A stretch of 64,000 nucleotides of DNA from contig CAYSJJ010000011.1 in the NCBI GenBank assembly GCA_964431365.1, positions 7,549 through 71,548 of the forward strand. The letters are read 5' to 3'. The translations under genes were made by a program, and so were the position numbers. The notes beneath the pieces are model-generated. The model had not been told where the DNA came from, did not search any database, and saw only the letters and a list, made by a program, of their open reading frames with translations. This document shows positions 35,390-43,544 of the stretch, piece after piece (positions within the stretch are counted from its first letter, which is position 1; each line of letters opens with the position of its first letter). The DNA comes from Geomobilibacter sp964431365. GTDB taxonomy: Bacteria > Desulfobacterota > Desulfuromonadia > Geobacterales > DSM-12255.

Positions 35390-35862
35390 CGAACCTGATC
35401 ACAGCGGAAGGTCTGAAGCGAATGCAGGCTGAGTTCGACCAACTCTGGTACGTGGAGCGCCCCAAGGTCGTTCAGGGGGTTTCGGACGCGGCGGCCGAAG
35501 GGGACCGCTCGGAAAACGCCGAATACATCTATGGGAAGAAGCGGCTGCGGGAGATCGACCGGAAACTGAAGCATCTGGGATCGCGGCTCAAGCTGCTCAA
35601 GACGGCATCACCGCCGGCACGGCCGGAGTCGGTCTCGTTCGGCTGCTGGGTGACGTACGAGAACGAGGAGGGGGAGGAGCGCTGTTATCAGTTGGTGGGA
35701 CCCGATGAGTTTGATGTGACTGCGGGGCGGATCAGCATAGATTCGCCGGTGGGGCAGGCGCTCATGGGGAAACGGATCGATGACGAGGTGATCATTCGTC
35801 GCCCTTCCGGGGCGTTGACGGTGGTCATCACCGGGATCAGCCCGATCCGGCCGACTGATTAG
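35386..35862 (+). CDS. greB: Transcription elongation factor GreB
   Basis: 158 residues from MTNLITAEGLKRMQAEF, with GGAGG upstream inside yaeQ. The N-terminal coiled coil has the tip acidic/basic pattern GDRSENAEYIYGKKRLREID, which with the basic patch marks GreB rather than GreA. The C-terminal domain is FKBP-like (DSPVGQALMGK). It inserts into the RNA polymerase secondary channel and triggers cleavage of backtracked RNA. Its 3' end overlaps the convergent TPR gene by 4 bases. Confidence 0.94.
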   Translation: MTNLITAEGLKRMQAEFDQLWYVERPKVVQGVSDAAAEGDRSENAEYIYGKKRLREIDRKLKHLGSRLKLLKTASPPARPESVSFGCWVTYENEEGEERCYQLVGPDEFDVTAGRISIDSPVGQALMGKRIDDEVIIRRPSGALTVVITGISPIRPTD

Positions 35863-36311
35863 CGCAGACCGAGGCGGCTCAGGAATAGACCGAGGTAGGT
35901 GTTCAGGGGGTTGTCGCGGTGCAGGAAGGAAATGACCGGCGGCTTGCGCGACCCGATCTCTTCCAGCAGGTTCACGAGTTCGGCGCCTCCCCCCTCGGCA
36001 ACCCCCTGCCGGAAGGCAGTGATCGCTTCAGCCTTCTGGCCGGCAAGGAGATGAATCCGCCCCAGGTTGAGATAGTGGTCAGGATTGCCGCTCTCCCGTG
36101 CCAGCGCAGTCTGGCAGAGCTCCACCCCCTTTTTGACCTGCCCGCGCTCCTTGGCGATGCAATACCCCAGGAGCGAATACCAGCTCGGATTGTCGTCAAG
36201 CTTCAGCGCCTTTTCCACAAGACCCAGTGCTGCCACGCAATCCTCTTCGGCCAGGGCTTCCCTCGCTCTTTCGAACTCCCTTTCGGCCAGTCGTCCCGAC
36301 TCGGATCCCAT
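35859..36311 (-). CDS. TPR-repeat protein
   Basis: 150 residues from MGSESGRLAEREF, with GGGAG upstream. Two to three tetratricopeptide repeats are visible (about 10-110, for example NPDHYLNLGRIHLLAGQKAEAITAF). There is no signal peptide. TPRs mediate protein-protein contact; the partner is unknown. It lies 25 bases downstream of the Dus gene and is probably in its operon. Confidence 0.75.
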   Translation of the reverse strand: MGSESGRLAEREFERAREALAEEDCVAALGLVEKALKLDDNPSWYSLLGYCIAKERGQVKKGVELCQTALARESGNPDHYLNLGRIHLLAGQKAEAITAFRQGVAEGGGAELVNLLEEIGSRKPPVISFLHRDNPLNTYLGLFLSRLGLR

Positions 36312-36336
36312 CCACACTCCCGTCAATTTTCCTGAG

Positions 36337-37560
36337 CTATCCCAACCCGTCCAGCACGGCACCGAACGCACGCACGCTCTGGGCCTTCCGAAGCTGCTTC
36401 AGCCCCTTGGCGAGGTCGTCGTCTTCGACGGTGGCAAGAATCGCCTTCACCTTGCCGAGCACCTGGGACTCACCGCAAAAGAGCTCCTGATAGCTCTCCA
36501 GAACCTCCCGAAGATAGCGGACCAGCACTGCAGCCCGCTCCACGCGATCCGGCGCCGCAGACGCCCGTCCCCGTAGCCGCTCAAACAGGAGCGGATCGGC
36601 GATGGCACCACGCCCCAGCATCAGGCCGGCGGCACCGGTTTCCCGCAGCACCCGGAGACCGTCGTCAGCCGTACGGATGTCGCCGTTGGCGATGACCGGC
36701 AGACGGGTCTGTTTCACCACCTCGGCCGTCACCGCGTGATCCGCCCGTCCGCCGTACTCCTGCACCACGGTGCGGGGATGGAGTACCAGAAAATCGACCC
36801 CGGCCGACTCGAACAGCGGAAGCAGGGCCAGCACCTGTTCCGGGTCATCGTATCCGGAACGGAGCTTGACCGAAAAGGTCACGTCAACAGCCCTGCGCAA
36901 CGCCGGGATGAGTTCCTCCAGCTCCTCGGGAGCGCGCAGCATGCCGCCGCCGGTAAGCCCGGACGTCATCCGACCATAGGGACACCCCATATTGAGGTTG
37001 ATATGCCTGGCGCCCAGCTCCTGGGCGGAAAGGGCCGCAGCCACCAGGGCGTCAGTGCCGTGACCGACCAGTTGAACCACCAGGGGGACCCCCCCTTCGG
37101 TGGCAGCTATCTCGCGCCGGTCGCTGGCGGTCAACCGTTTGTTGCCGACCGCATTGACCCGCATGAATTCGGTGAAGACCACGTCCGGCCGCACCCAGCG
37201 CACGAACAGCGCCCGCAAGGCCCGGTTGGTCAACCCCTGCATCGGTGCCAGCATGAGGGGGACCTCCCCCGGCGACCAGGGGAGGTTCAGGGAGGGGGGA
37301 GCATGCTTCCCCACGGCAGGAGCAATGGCCCGGAAGAGACACTCCTTGATACAGTTGCCGCAGCCGTTACACGTTCCATCAGCGTCCAGGACCGCATACT
37401 TCCTGGCACCGGCCGTTGACAGTGAAATAAGCCGTTCCCTGCAGGCGGCAGCGCAGCGACCGCACCCTTTGCACCGGTCGATGTCGACAACGGGAGACGC
37501 GACAGTGCATGCAAGACCGTCTCGCTCCCCGCCGCACCTTCTCTTGTCGGTTACTGTCAT
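36337..37560 (-). CDS. tRNA-dihydrouridine synthase with fused 2x[4Fe-4S] ferredoxin domain
   Basis: 407 residues from the ATG at 37560 (GAAGGAAG upstream). Residues 25-80 hold two CxxCxxCxxxC clusters: C30/33/36/40 and C64/67/70/74. The rest is a Dus TIM barrel: LAPMQGLTN, EFMRVNA, NMGCPYGR (catalytic Cys), KLRSGYDD, NGDIRTADD and GLMLGRGAI. Dus enzymes reduce uridine in tRNA using FMN and NADPH. The fused bacterioferredoxin-like domain suggests electrons come from ferredoxin instead, which would suit a strict anaerobe; this is inference. The C-terminal helical domain is present. Confidence 0.9.
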   Translation of the reverse strand: MTVTDKRRCGGERDGLACTVASPVVDIDRCKGCGRCAAACRERLISLSTAGARKYAVLDADGTCNGCGNCIKECLFRAIAPAVGKHAPPSLNLPWSPGEVPLMLAPMQGLTNRALRALFVRWVRPDVVFTEFMRVNAVGNKRLTASDRREIAATEGGVPLVVQLVGHGTDALVAAALSAQELGARHINLNMGCPYGRMTSGLTGGGMLRAPEELEELIPALRRAVDVTFSVKLRSGYDDPEQVLALLPLFESAGVDFLVLHPRTVVQEYGGRADHAVTAEVVKQTRLPVIANGDIRTADDGLRVLRETGAAGLMLGRGAIADPLLFERLRGRASAAPDRVERAAVLVRYLREVLESYQELFCGESQVLGKVKAILATVEDDDLAKGLKQLRKAQSVRAFGAVLDGLG

Positions 37561-37663
37561 GCTTCCTTCCGTCATACCACTCGCTCGAACATCTGCGAGG
37601 TCACCGCCACAGCCCCATGGCACAGAGTTTCGCGTTTCAAGATATGCTGAGTTTCCGATGCTG

Positions 37664-38101
37664 TCAACCGTCGGAGTCCATTTGCCGGGGATCACCGACG
37701 GGATCGTCCGGATCGGCGAACGTCACAAGCCGCAGCTTCGGGATGAGACCGGGATCGACCTCGGCCATGCGGTTTGGACCGAGAACGGCCAGGGACTCGC
37801 GCAAGCGGTCGGCCTGGGATATCAATTCCGCCACGGCGATCCGCTGGCAGACCGGTTGCACGCGGACCAGGTAGCCGGCTCCCCCCTTCAGCAGGCTGAT
37901 CGCGCCGCCGAAATTACCGTTGCGCCAGTGGTGGAGCGCCACCGCCACCTGCAGCATCCCCTGGTAGAAGTCACGCGTCTCCCCTTCCGTGCCGACCCAG
38001 AGGTCTTCAAGGGTTTCGTGGCACTGGAACCAGTCGCCCCGGTTGAATTCTCCCATTGCCCTGAGCAAAGCGCCGGACGGTGACCGCTCACAGAATTCCA
38101 T
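37664..38101 (-). CDS. DUF309 domain protein
   Basis: 145 residues from MEFCERSPSGALLRAMGEFNRGDWFQCHETLEDLW; GGGAGG lies upstream. The FNRGDWFQCHETLEDLW and FYQGMLQVAVALHHWRNGN segments define DUF309, a small helical fold with conserved His/Glu. Function is unknown. The tail (residues 115-145) is specific to this copy. Confidence 0.82.
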   Translation of the reverse strand: MEFCERSPSGALLRAMGEFNRGDWFQCHETLEDLWVGTEGETRDFYQGMLQVAVALHHWRNGNFGGAISLLKGGAGYLVRVQPVCQRIAVAELISQADRLRESLAVLGPNRMAEVDPGLIPKLRLVTFADPDDPVGDPRQMDSDG

Positions 38102-38203
38102 GGCCCCTATCCTCCCAATCAGGCATAGATGCGTCCCCCTGCAAAGGGGGGTCCGATGAAATCGGGTGGACAACACTCCCCCTCCGTGGTGTAGTATCGT
38201 CCC

Positions 38204-38362
38204 ATGAAAAAGATCCCTGCACTCCTCCTGCTCCTCTTCACCCTCGGCATCGTAGCCTTCGGAACCTGGCAACTCTTCCGCGGCAACCTGGAAGCGGCGT
38301 TTTCCTCATTGCCGTTTCTCCTGGTCACCTATCTGTTCGTGAAAAGATTCGGCCAGGAGTGA
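38204..38362 (+). CDS. Small membrane protein (52 residues)
   Basis: MKKIPALLLLLFTLGIVAFG begins a protein with two hydrophobic helices (about 4-20 and 29-46) and a basic/acidic tail (KRFGQE). It is divergent from DUF309 with a 102-base gap. The ribosome site is weak, so it is called on the protein-like composition and hydrophobic pattern alone. It could be a signal-anchor microprotein. Function unknown. Confidence 0.5.
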   Translation: MKKIPALLLLLFTLGIVAFGTWQLFRGNLEAAFSSLPFLLVTYLFVKRFGQE

Positions 38363-38527
38363 CCCGCCTCGCGATGCCCCTGTGAAACCGCTGATTCTAC
38401 ACTACCGCAACCGGACGAGAATATAAACCGTATGCTGCTCACGGTTGACGCATCGTCGCCATAGGGTAGACTGTAGCATCGATATGCCCCCGGATCGACA
38501 AGCGAATTCAAGAACAGGAGGAGACGG

Positions 38528-39007
38528 ATGAACAGACGGACTTTTCTGCAGAGTGCGGTGACCGGTTCGGTTCTCGCCGGAATCACGTCGGCAGCGACGG
38601 CGGCCGAGCGCTATTTTCCCCTGAAGGTCGACCAGTCGCTGTTCGAAGGGATCAACCGGGTCAAGGATCCGGCCAAGAAGACACCGCTGGAAAAGAAGCA
38701 CGCACCGGCGATCACCGCACCGGCCACGGTAAAGGCCGGTGAGCCGTTCACTGTCGAGGTGGCGGTCGGCGAACTGCTCCACGACATGGGACCGGCCCAC
38801 TGGATCGAGTTCGTGGAACTCAACATCGGCAACGAACCGGCAGGCAGGGCCGATTTCCAGCCCAAGGGATACCTGAAACCGAAGGTGGCCTTCACGGTGG
38901 TGCTCCCGAAAGAGGCCGCTCCCAGCGGCAAGGTGACTCTGGTGGCGGCGCAGCGCTGCAATCTGCACGGCTACTGGGAGTCGAGCCTGGATATCGCCGT
39001 AACCTGA
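38528..39007 (+). CDS. Tat-exported superoxide reductase (neelaredoxin/class II type)
   Basis: 159 residues with AGGAGG upstream. A twin-arginine signal (NRRTFLQSAVTGS, cleaved near residue 26) is followed by a one-iron superoxide reductase domain. The Fe(His4Cys) ligands are all present: His58, His85, His91, Cys144 and His147, with Glu55/Lys56-Lys57 just before His58 as in the catalytic lysine loop. There is no desulforedoxin domain. It reduces superoxide to peroxide without making oxygen, here in the periplasm after folding with iron in the cytoplasm. Single gene with terminator. Confidence 0.92.
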   Translation: MNRRTFLQSAVTGSVLAGITSAATAAERYFPLKVDQSLFEGINRVKDPAKKTPLEKKHAPAITAPATVKAGEPFTVEVAVGELLHDMGPAHWIEFVELNIGNEPAGRADFQPKGYLKPKVAFTVVLPKEAAPSGKVTLVAAQRCNLHGYWESSLDIAVT

Positions 39008-39036
39008 CCGGGCGATCGCCAGGCACGTTGCACAAG

Positions 39037-39060
39037 AACCCGGCTCCGGCCGGGTTTTTT
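39037..39060 (+). terminator. Intrinsic terminator of the superoxide reductase gene
   Basis: AACCCGG, a CTCCGG loop, CCGGGTT and a T-run. It lies 30 bases past the stop codon. Confidence 0.87.
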
Positions 39061-39174
39061 CATGGCCCCCCACCCGCCACGAAGGAGACGAACCAAACTC
39101 CCCGGCTCGCGACTATTTCTTCGTGCTCCGCGCCTCTTCGTGGTAAGAATGGTCTTTCACGAGACCATCACCCT

Positions 39175-39915
39175 ATGAACATCAAGAAGAATGACATGCG
39201 GCAGACGTTGAACGAGAAGGTGCAGGCGCAGTATGCGAGCTTCGACACCTTCATCCGGGCCTGGATTGAGGAGTATGCACACGACGGCGGCCAGATCCAC
39301 TGCGGCAGAGGGTGCAGCGGATGCTGTTCTTTGGTGGTCAATGCAACATTTCCAGAGGCTCGTTTCCTGGCCGACTCTCTCTCCGGCCAACAGGGGGAAC
39401 GGGTCGCCGCACACGTGGCCCGCCTCCGTCACCATCTACCGAACTGTACGGACCTGAAATCGTTCCTTCGCCTGCACCGAAAGGAGATCGGCTCCTGCCC
39501 CCTGCTGGACGAAGAGGGAAGTTGCGGTGTCTACGACCGGCGGCCGTTTTCCTGCCGGGCGCTCCTCGCCACACTCGACAGCCGGTGGTGCAGTATCGAT
39601 TTCAGCGCCCTCCCCTCTGCGGAAAAGGAAGCCTTCGTCGCCAGCCTCGACCGGGGCGCGGTCGCCTTCCCCATGCACTACGCGGCAGCGCCGCAGGAAG
39701 TGGGACAGGAGCTGGAGGAGAGGAGATCGCGGGAGATGAGGGAGCGTTTCGGCTTCTCCCTGTATGGCAATCTCCCGGTTCTGCTCCACCTGGAGAGGGA
39801 CCATGACCTGAGCGGCGCGGTGGCGAATGGGGCCGAGGCTACGGCGCAACTGCTGGCACGAACCGGGCTGGACCACCCGTTCCTCGTCGTGCTCGACGCC
39901 GAGAGCAGACGATGA
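39175..39915 (+). CDS. YkgJ-family cysteine-cluster protein (long form)
   Basis: 246 residues. Eight or more cysteines lie in the core: CGRGCSGCC near residue 42, CPLL, CGVYDRRPFSCR and SRWC. The CxxCC and C-x-Y-x-x-RP-x-x-CR pattern is that of the YkgJ zinc- or Fe-S-binding family. The C-terminal third is helical and unrelated. Function is unknown, with proposed metal storage or insertion. A second, short YkgJ protein lies 770 bases downstream. The start is uncertain by a few codons (39175 or 39196). Confidence 0.8.
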   Translation: MNIKKNDMRQTLNEKVQAQYASFDTFIRAWIEEYAHDGGQIHCGRGCSGCCSLVVNATFPEARFLADSLSGQQGERVAAHVARLRHHLPNCTDLKSFLRLHRKEIGSCPLLDEEGSCGVYDRRPFSCRALLATLDSRWCSIDFSALPSAEKEAFVASLDRGAVAFPMHYAAAPQEVGQELEERRSREMRERFGFSLYGNLPVLLHLERDHDLSGAVANGAEATAQLLARTGLDHPFLVVLDAESRR

Positions 39916-39989
39916 ACCGTTTTGTCGCCGCTATTGCTTTTCGCAGCGGCTGATTATATTCTTTCACCACAACAGTATGGAGGAGTGCA

Positions 39990-40490
39990 ATGCCGGTCTA
40001 CGAGTTCTACTGTGCCGACTGTCACACCATTTTCAATTTCTTCTCCAGGCAGGTCAATACCGAGAAACGACCCGACTGCCCCAGGTGCGGCCGGCCGGAA
40101 CTGTCACGCCAGGTATCCCGTTTCGCCATTTCCAGGGGACAAAAAGAGGAGCCTGCCGCCGACGGCATGCCCGACATCGACGAGGCCAGGCTGGAAAAGG
40201 CCATGATGGGCCTGGCCGGAGAGATGGAAGGGATGGACGAGAACGACCCGCGCCAGATGGCCCGGTTCATGCGCCGGCTTTCCGACGCCACTGGCATGAA
40301 CCTCGGCTCGGGCTTCGAAGAGGCGATGCGTCGCCTGGAAGCAGGAGAGGACCCGGAGAAGCTTGAAGAGGAGATGGGGGAGCTGTTTACGGACGACAAC
40401 ATGGACAACCTTTTTTCCCGGGAGGGGATCAAGGGGCTCAAACGGAAATATACCCAGCCTGCCCACGACGACACGCTCTATACTCTCTAG
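39990..40490 (+). CDS. FmdB-type zinc-ribbon protein
   Basis: 166 residues with GGAGGAG upstream. It starts MPVYEFYCADC with a CxxC-x-CPRCG zinc ribbon (residues 9-34) as in FmdB regulatory proteins. The remaining 110 residues are acidic and helical, with many Met/Glu/Asp residues, probably a coiled or disordered interaction region. FmdB relatives were proposed as regulators of formamidase genes; the evidence is weak for this longer form. A MITE-like element begins exactly after its stop codon. Confidence 0.78.
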   Translation: MPVYEFYCADCHTIFNFFSRQVNTEKRPDCPRCGRPELSRQVSRFAISRGQKEEPAADGMPDIDEARLEKAMMGLAGEMEGMDENDPRQMARFMRRLSDATGMNLGSGFEEAMRRLEAGEDPEKLEEEMGELFTDDNMDNLFSREGIKGLKRKYTQPAHDDTLYTL

Positions 40491-40614
40491 CAGGTTGCTG
40501 AAAAACAGCCATCTCGCCGCCGTCCTCGCAAGCCCCTCGGTGCGGCGTAGCGCTGCTACGCCTCCCTCGAAGCTTACTGCGGGTGCGACGATCTGACTAT
40601 TTTTGAGCAACCTG
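40491..40614. repeat. MITE-like palindromic element, copy A
   Basis: 124 bases with terminal inverted repeats: CAGGTTGCTGAAAAACAG at the left against CAGGTTGCTCAAAAATAG on the other strand at the right. A central GGCGTAGC/GCTACGCC palindrome makes the element fold end to end. The first 42 bases are identical to copy B at 40986. It starts at the base after the stop codon of the FmdB-type gene. It carries no ORF. Confidence 0.85.
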
Positions 40615-40682
40615 AAATTTCAAATCCAGGGGCAGCGTGCTGGTTCGCCCCTACCATCCCCGCTTCGACGCCGGAGGTTGCC

Positions 40683-40985
40683 ATGAACTGGACCAACCGT
40701 ACGAAAGTCAAGAAGCACGGTCTATTGCTCGAAGGGCCGGTGGATGACGACGGTCGCTGCCAGACCTGCGGAGGGGCCTGCTGTCGAGCCTTTCCGGCAG
40801 TGGAACTCACCTGGGACGAGTTCCAGCGGCTCACGGCACTGGGGGCGAGGCGCCTCGAATTTTCCCTGACCGGCCACCATCAACTGCTCATCGAAAACGG
40901 CTGCGAATTCCTGGCCAGCGGCCGCTGCGCGATCTATTCCGACCGTCCAGATGTCTGCCGACGCTTCTACTGCCAGGACCTGTAA
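40683..40985 (+). CDS. YkgJ-family cysteine-cluster protein (short form)
   Basis: 100 residues with GGAGGTTGCC before ATG. Pattern: CQTCGGACCR near residue 26, then CEFLASGRCAIYSDRPDVCRRFYC at the end, the complete YkgJ core with eight cysteines or so. It is small enough to be the isolated metal-binding domain. It is flanked on both sides by copies of the same palindromic element, with copy B beginning right after its stop codon. Confidence 0.85.
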   Translation: MNWTNRTKVKKHGLLLEGPVDDDGRCQTCGGACCRAFPAVELTWDEFQRLTALGARRLEFSLTGHHQLLIENGCEFLASGRCAIYSDRPDVCRRFYCQDL

Positions 40986-41108
40986 CAGGTTGCTGAAAAA
41001 CAGCCATCTCGCCGCCGTCCTCGCAAGCTACCTTGTGCGACGTAGCGGGGCTACGCCTCCGCGGAGCCTGCTGCGGATGCGACGACCTGACTATTTTTGA
41101 GCAACCCG
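40986..41108. repeat. MITE-like palindromic element, copy B
   Basis: 123 bases, direct repeat of copy A with the same terminal inverted repeats (right end GAGCAACCCG, one base different) and central palindrome ACGTAGCggggCTACGcc. It begins at the base after the TAA of the YkgJ gene. No clear target duplication flanks either copy. Confidence 0.85.
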
Positions 41109-41132
41109 AGGTTCTTCGACTTCCTGGTTCCC

Positions 41133-41552
41133 TTACCAGTGGAGTTCCGGCTTGATATCGGCCGGCGTATAGTTCCTCCCCACGCGCCACCCCTTCCCCG
41201 GGACCAGGACCGGCTCCAGACCGCAGGCGATGTAGCCGATCAGGTTCACCGATTCCGGGAGGTCCGAAGCGATCTTTACGATCCGGAATCCGACCAGCTC
41301 CCCAACTTCAGGATAGGTGCGGGACTCCTTGAGGGTGCACGACCAGAGCTCCCGGCCACCATTCGCGGCGGCCAGCCTGAGGCGGAAGCAGTGCTCGCCG
41401 GCGTCTCCCCGTTCCCCCTCCTCTTCCACCAAAGCCGGGATCAGGGCCCCGTGAAGCGGTTGATACGCCAGAGTGCAGGCATGATCGAACGCAGCCCGGT
41501 TATCGGGGAATATCAGCGGAGGAGTATCTTTGGCACGAAACCAGCTAAACAT
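41133..41552 (-). CDS. Conserved-looking hypothetical protein
   Basis: 139 residues from MFSWFRAKDTPPLIFPDN. I do not recognise the family. It has no signal peptide or membrane helix, and the C-terminal half (residues 70-139) looks like an OB- or SH3-like beta fold with VGFRIVKIASDLPESVNLIGYI. Codon use matches neighbours. It is the only gene between the MITE and the terminator at 41.6 kb. Confidence 0.65.
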   Translation of the reverse strand: MFSWFRAKDTPPLIFPDNRAAFDHACTLAYQPLHGALIPALVEEEGERGDAGEHCFRLRLAAANGGRELWSCTLKESRTYPEVGELVGFRIVKIASDLPESVNLIGYIACGLEPVLVPGKGWRVGRNYTPADIKPELHW

Positions 41553-41586
41553 AACGCTCTTCCCCGCTCGACGGTCGAGTAGCAAC

Positions 41587-41622
41587 AAAAAAGGGCGGCG
41601 GCACTCGGCCTGCCGCCCTTTT
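41587..41622. terminator. Bidirectional intrinsic terminator
   Basis: GGGCGGC (41593-41599), loop, GCCGCCC (41612-41618), with six A on the left and four T on the right. It ends the cysteine-rich gene on the minus strand. Confidence 0.82.
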
Positions 41623-41633
41623 ACCCAAAAGGC

Positions 41634-42002
41634 CTACTTCACTTCCTTCATCTCGGTGCCACATGCGCACTTGCCCGGCTTCTGGCTGATGGTGCCACAG
41701 TTGCATCCTCCGCCGCAGGCGCAGGTATATTTCGCCTTGGCAGGGAACGCCATTTCCTCGTCCTTTACCTTCACGAAGATCTTGCCATCAGCCACCTTGT
41801 CGACGACGGTCTGCGCCAGCGGTTTGCCGCAGCTGCATTTGCCCGCCTTTCGGGAGAGCGTGAAACAGTCGCACCCGCCGCCGCAGCCACAGACAAAGAC
41901 CTTATCGCCTGCCTTGTAGACCGGCAGCTCCTTGTCGGCGAACGCCACGACGGCGAAAGCAAGGAAAAGCGCCATCACTGCCAGAACAACACCTTTCTTC
42001 AT
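41634..42002 (-). CDS. Periplasmic 12-cysteine tandem-repeat protein, probably metal-binding
   Basis: 122 residues with GGAGGTGA upstream. A signal peptide (1-22, ending AFA-D) precedes two copies of a 50-residue repeat. Each repeat has the same spacing C-x-C-x3-C-x-C-x9-C-x-C, and a KVFV/KIFV strand links them. Twelve cysteines in an exported protein of an anaerobe fits metal or heavy-metal binding in a metallothionein-like way; this is inference. Flanked by terminators on both sides, it is its own unit. Confidence 0.75.
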   Translation of the reverse strand: MKKGVVLAVMALFLAFAVVAFADKELPVYKAGDKVFVCGCGGGCDCFTLSRKAGKCSCGKPLAQTVVDKVADGKIFVKVKDEEMAFPAKAKYTCACGGGCNCGTISQKPGKCACGTEMKEVK

Positions 42003-42113
42003 CTCGTCACCTCCACGTGAAATATCTGCAAAGTTCCTACAATCTTAATACAATGCGACTGTTTGTCCATGCCGCTCCCTCAACTCAGGGCGAACAATCA
42101 CTGTCGGGAACGA

Positions 42114-42142
42114 AAAAGGGGGGAGGCATAAAGCCTCCCCCC
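42114..42142 (-). terminator. Intrinsic terminator of rhlE
   Basis: Minus strand GGGGGAGGC, ATAAA-type loop, GCCTCCCCC then five T (complement of 42114-42118). 38 bases after the helicase stop. Confidence 0.83.
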
Positions 42143-42179
42143 TCTCTGATCTGATCGCCCTGCCGTCGCAAACGGCGTA

Positions 42180-43514
42180 TCACCGCCCCCGGCGTGCCTG
42201 ATTGATCCGATTCGACAGGCCGGCGGTCTTGGCCTGCTCGGGCTGCCGGTAAGGCCGCCCGGTCCCCTTAGGCTTCGCACCGCCCGGTGCCGCGGTGACC
42301 TGTGCGGTCTCCTTCTTCGGGGCGGCCGGTGAGCGCCGCTGATTATGCTCACGCGGCGGCCGGGCAAACTCGACGTCCTTCCGGGGAGCGGGAACAGAGT
42401 AATCGAACCCATCAACGGTCCGCCGCTCCAGCGTGGCATTGAGCGTCCGCTCGATGGTCCGGACCATGGCGGTGTCCTCTCCGGTCACCAGGGTGAAGGC
42501 GTCGCCGCTCCGGGCAGCGCGGCCGGTCCGACCGATCCGGTGGATGTAGGCCTCCGGCGTGTCGGGAATGTCGTAGTTGACCACGTGGGAGATCTGGGAG
42601 ACGTCGATCCCCCGTGCGGCGATGTCGGTTGCCACCAGGATCTGGAACGTCCCGTTACGGAATCCGTCCAGAGCAGCCTGGCGCCGGTTCTGGGAGAGGT
42701 TGCCCTGCAGGGATGCGGCCCGGTAGCCGGCCTTCTCCAGCTGCTCCCCCAGGCGCTTGGCCCGGTGCTTGGTGCGGGTGAAGATAAGCACCGACTCGGT
42801 GTCGGTGTGGCGCAGCAGTTCCAGCAGCAGAGGGGTCTTGAGGTGCTGCTCCACCGGGTAGAGGGCGTGGGTGACCGTCACTGCGGGCGCAACGGTCCCG
42901 ACCTGCACCGTTACCGGATCGGCCAGGATATCGTGGGCCAGCTTCCGGATCTCGGTGGGCATGGTGGCGGAAAAGAGGAGCGTCTGGCGTTTCTTCGGCA
43001 GATGGCCGAGAATCCGCCGGATGTCCGGGAAAAAGCCCATGTCGAACATCTGGTCGGCCTCATCCAGCACCAGTACCTCCAGGTGGGAGAGGTCGACTGC
43101 CCCCTGGCCGATGAGGTCGAGGAGCCGGCCCGGACAGGCGACGACGATCTCGGCGCCGCGGCGAAGTTTTTCCACCTGCGGGTTGACTCCGACGCCGCCG
43201 TAGACCGTGACGCTCCGGAGCCGGGTCTGCCCGCCCAACTCGATAAACGACTGATGGATCTGCTCTGCCAGCTCCCGGGTAGGGGCAATGACCAGCGCAC
43301 GCACTTTGCCCCGCTCCCCCTGGACAAGCCGGTGGAGGATGGGGAGGGCGAAGGCGGCGGTCTTGCCGGTGCCGGTCTGGGCCAACCCCATGACATCCCG
43401 GCCGTCCATGACCGACGGGATCGACTGGCGCTGAATCGGCGTCGGCGTGACGTAACCGGCTGCCGTTACCCCGGCAGCAACCTGGGGGTGAAACGTAAAA
43501 TTCTGAAAACTCAT
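42180..43514 (-). CDS. rhlE: DEAD-box RNA helicase (RhlE-like)
   Basis: 444 residues from MSFQNFTFHPQVAAGV with AGGAG upstream. Helicase motifs in order: Q motif (PTPIQRQSIP), AQTGTGKT, PTRELAEQ, TPGR-like CPGRLLD, VLDEADQMFDMGF, SATMP, the ATDIAARGID segment and HRIGRTGRAARSG. The C-terminal 70 residues are basic and Pro/Ala/Arg rich as in RhlE. It unwinds short RNA duplexes in ribosome assembly or decay. A terminator-type hairpin sits in its leader and a promoter further up. Confidence 0.93.
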   Translation of the reverse strand: MSFQNFTFHPQVAAGVTAAGYVTPTPIQRQSIPSVMDGRDVMGLAQTGTGKTAAFALPILHRLVQGERGKVRALVIAPTRELAEQIHQSFIELGGQTRLRSVTVYGGVGVNPQVEKLRRGAEIVVACPGRLLDLIGQGAVDLSHLEVLVLDEADQMFDMGFFPDIRRILGHLPKKRQTLLFSATMPTEIRKLAHDILADPVTVQVGTVAPAVTVTHALYPVEQHLKTPLLLELLRHTDTESVLIFTRTKHRAKRLGEQLEKAGYRAASLQGNLSQNRRQAALDGFRNGTFQILVATDIAARGIDVSQISHVVNYDIPDTPEAYIHRIGRTGRAARSGDAFTLVTGEDTAMVRTIERTLNATLERRTVDGFDYSVPAPRKDVEFARPPREHNQRRSPAAPKKETAQVTAAPGGAKPKGTGRPYRQPEQAKTAGLSNRINQARRGR

Positions 43515-43544
43515 GAAACTCCTTTTTTTGTCTGTGCCCTTCAA

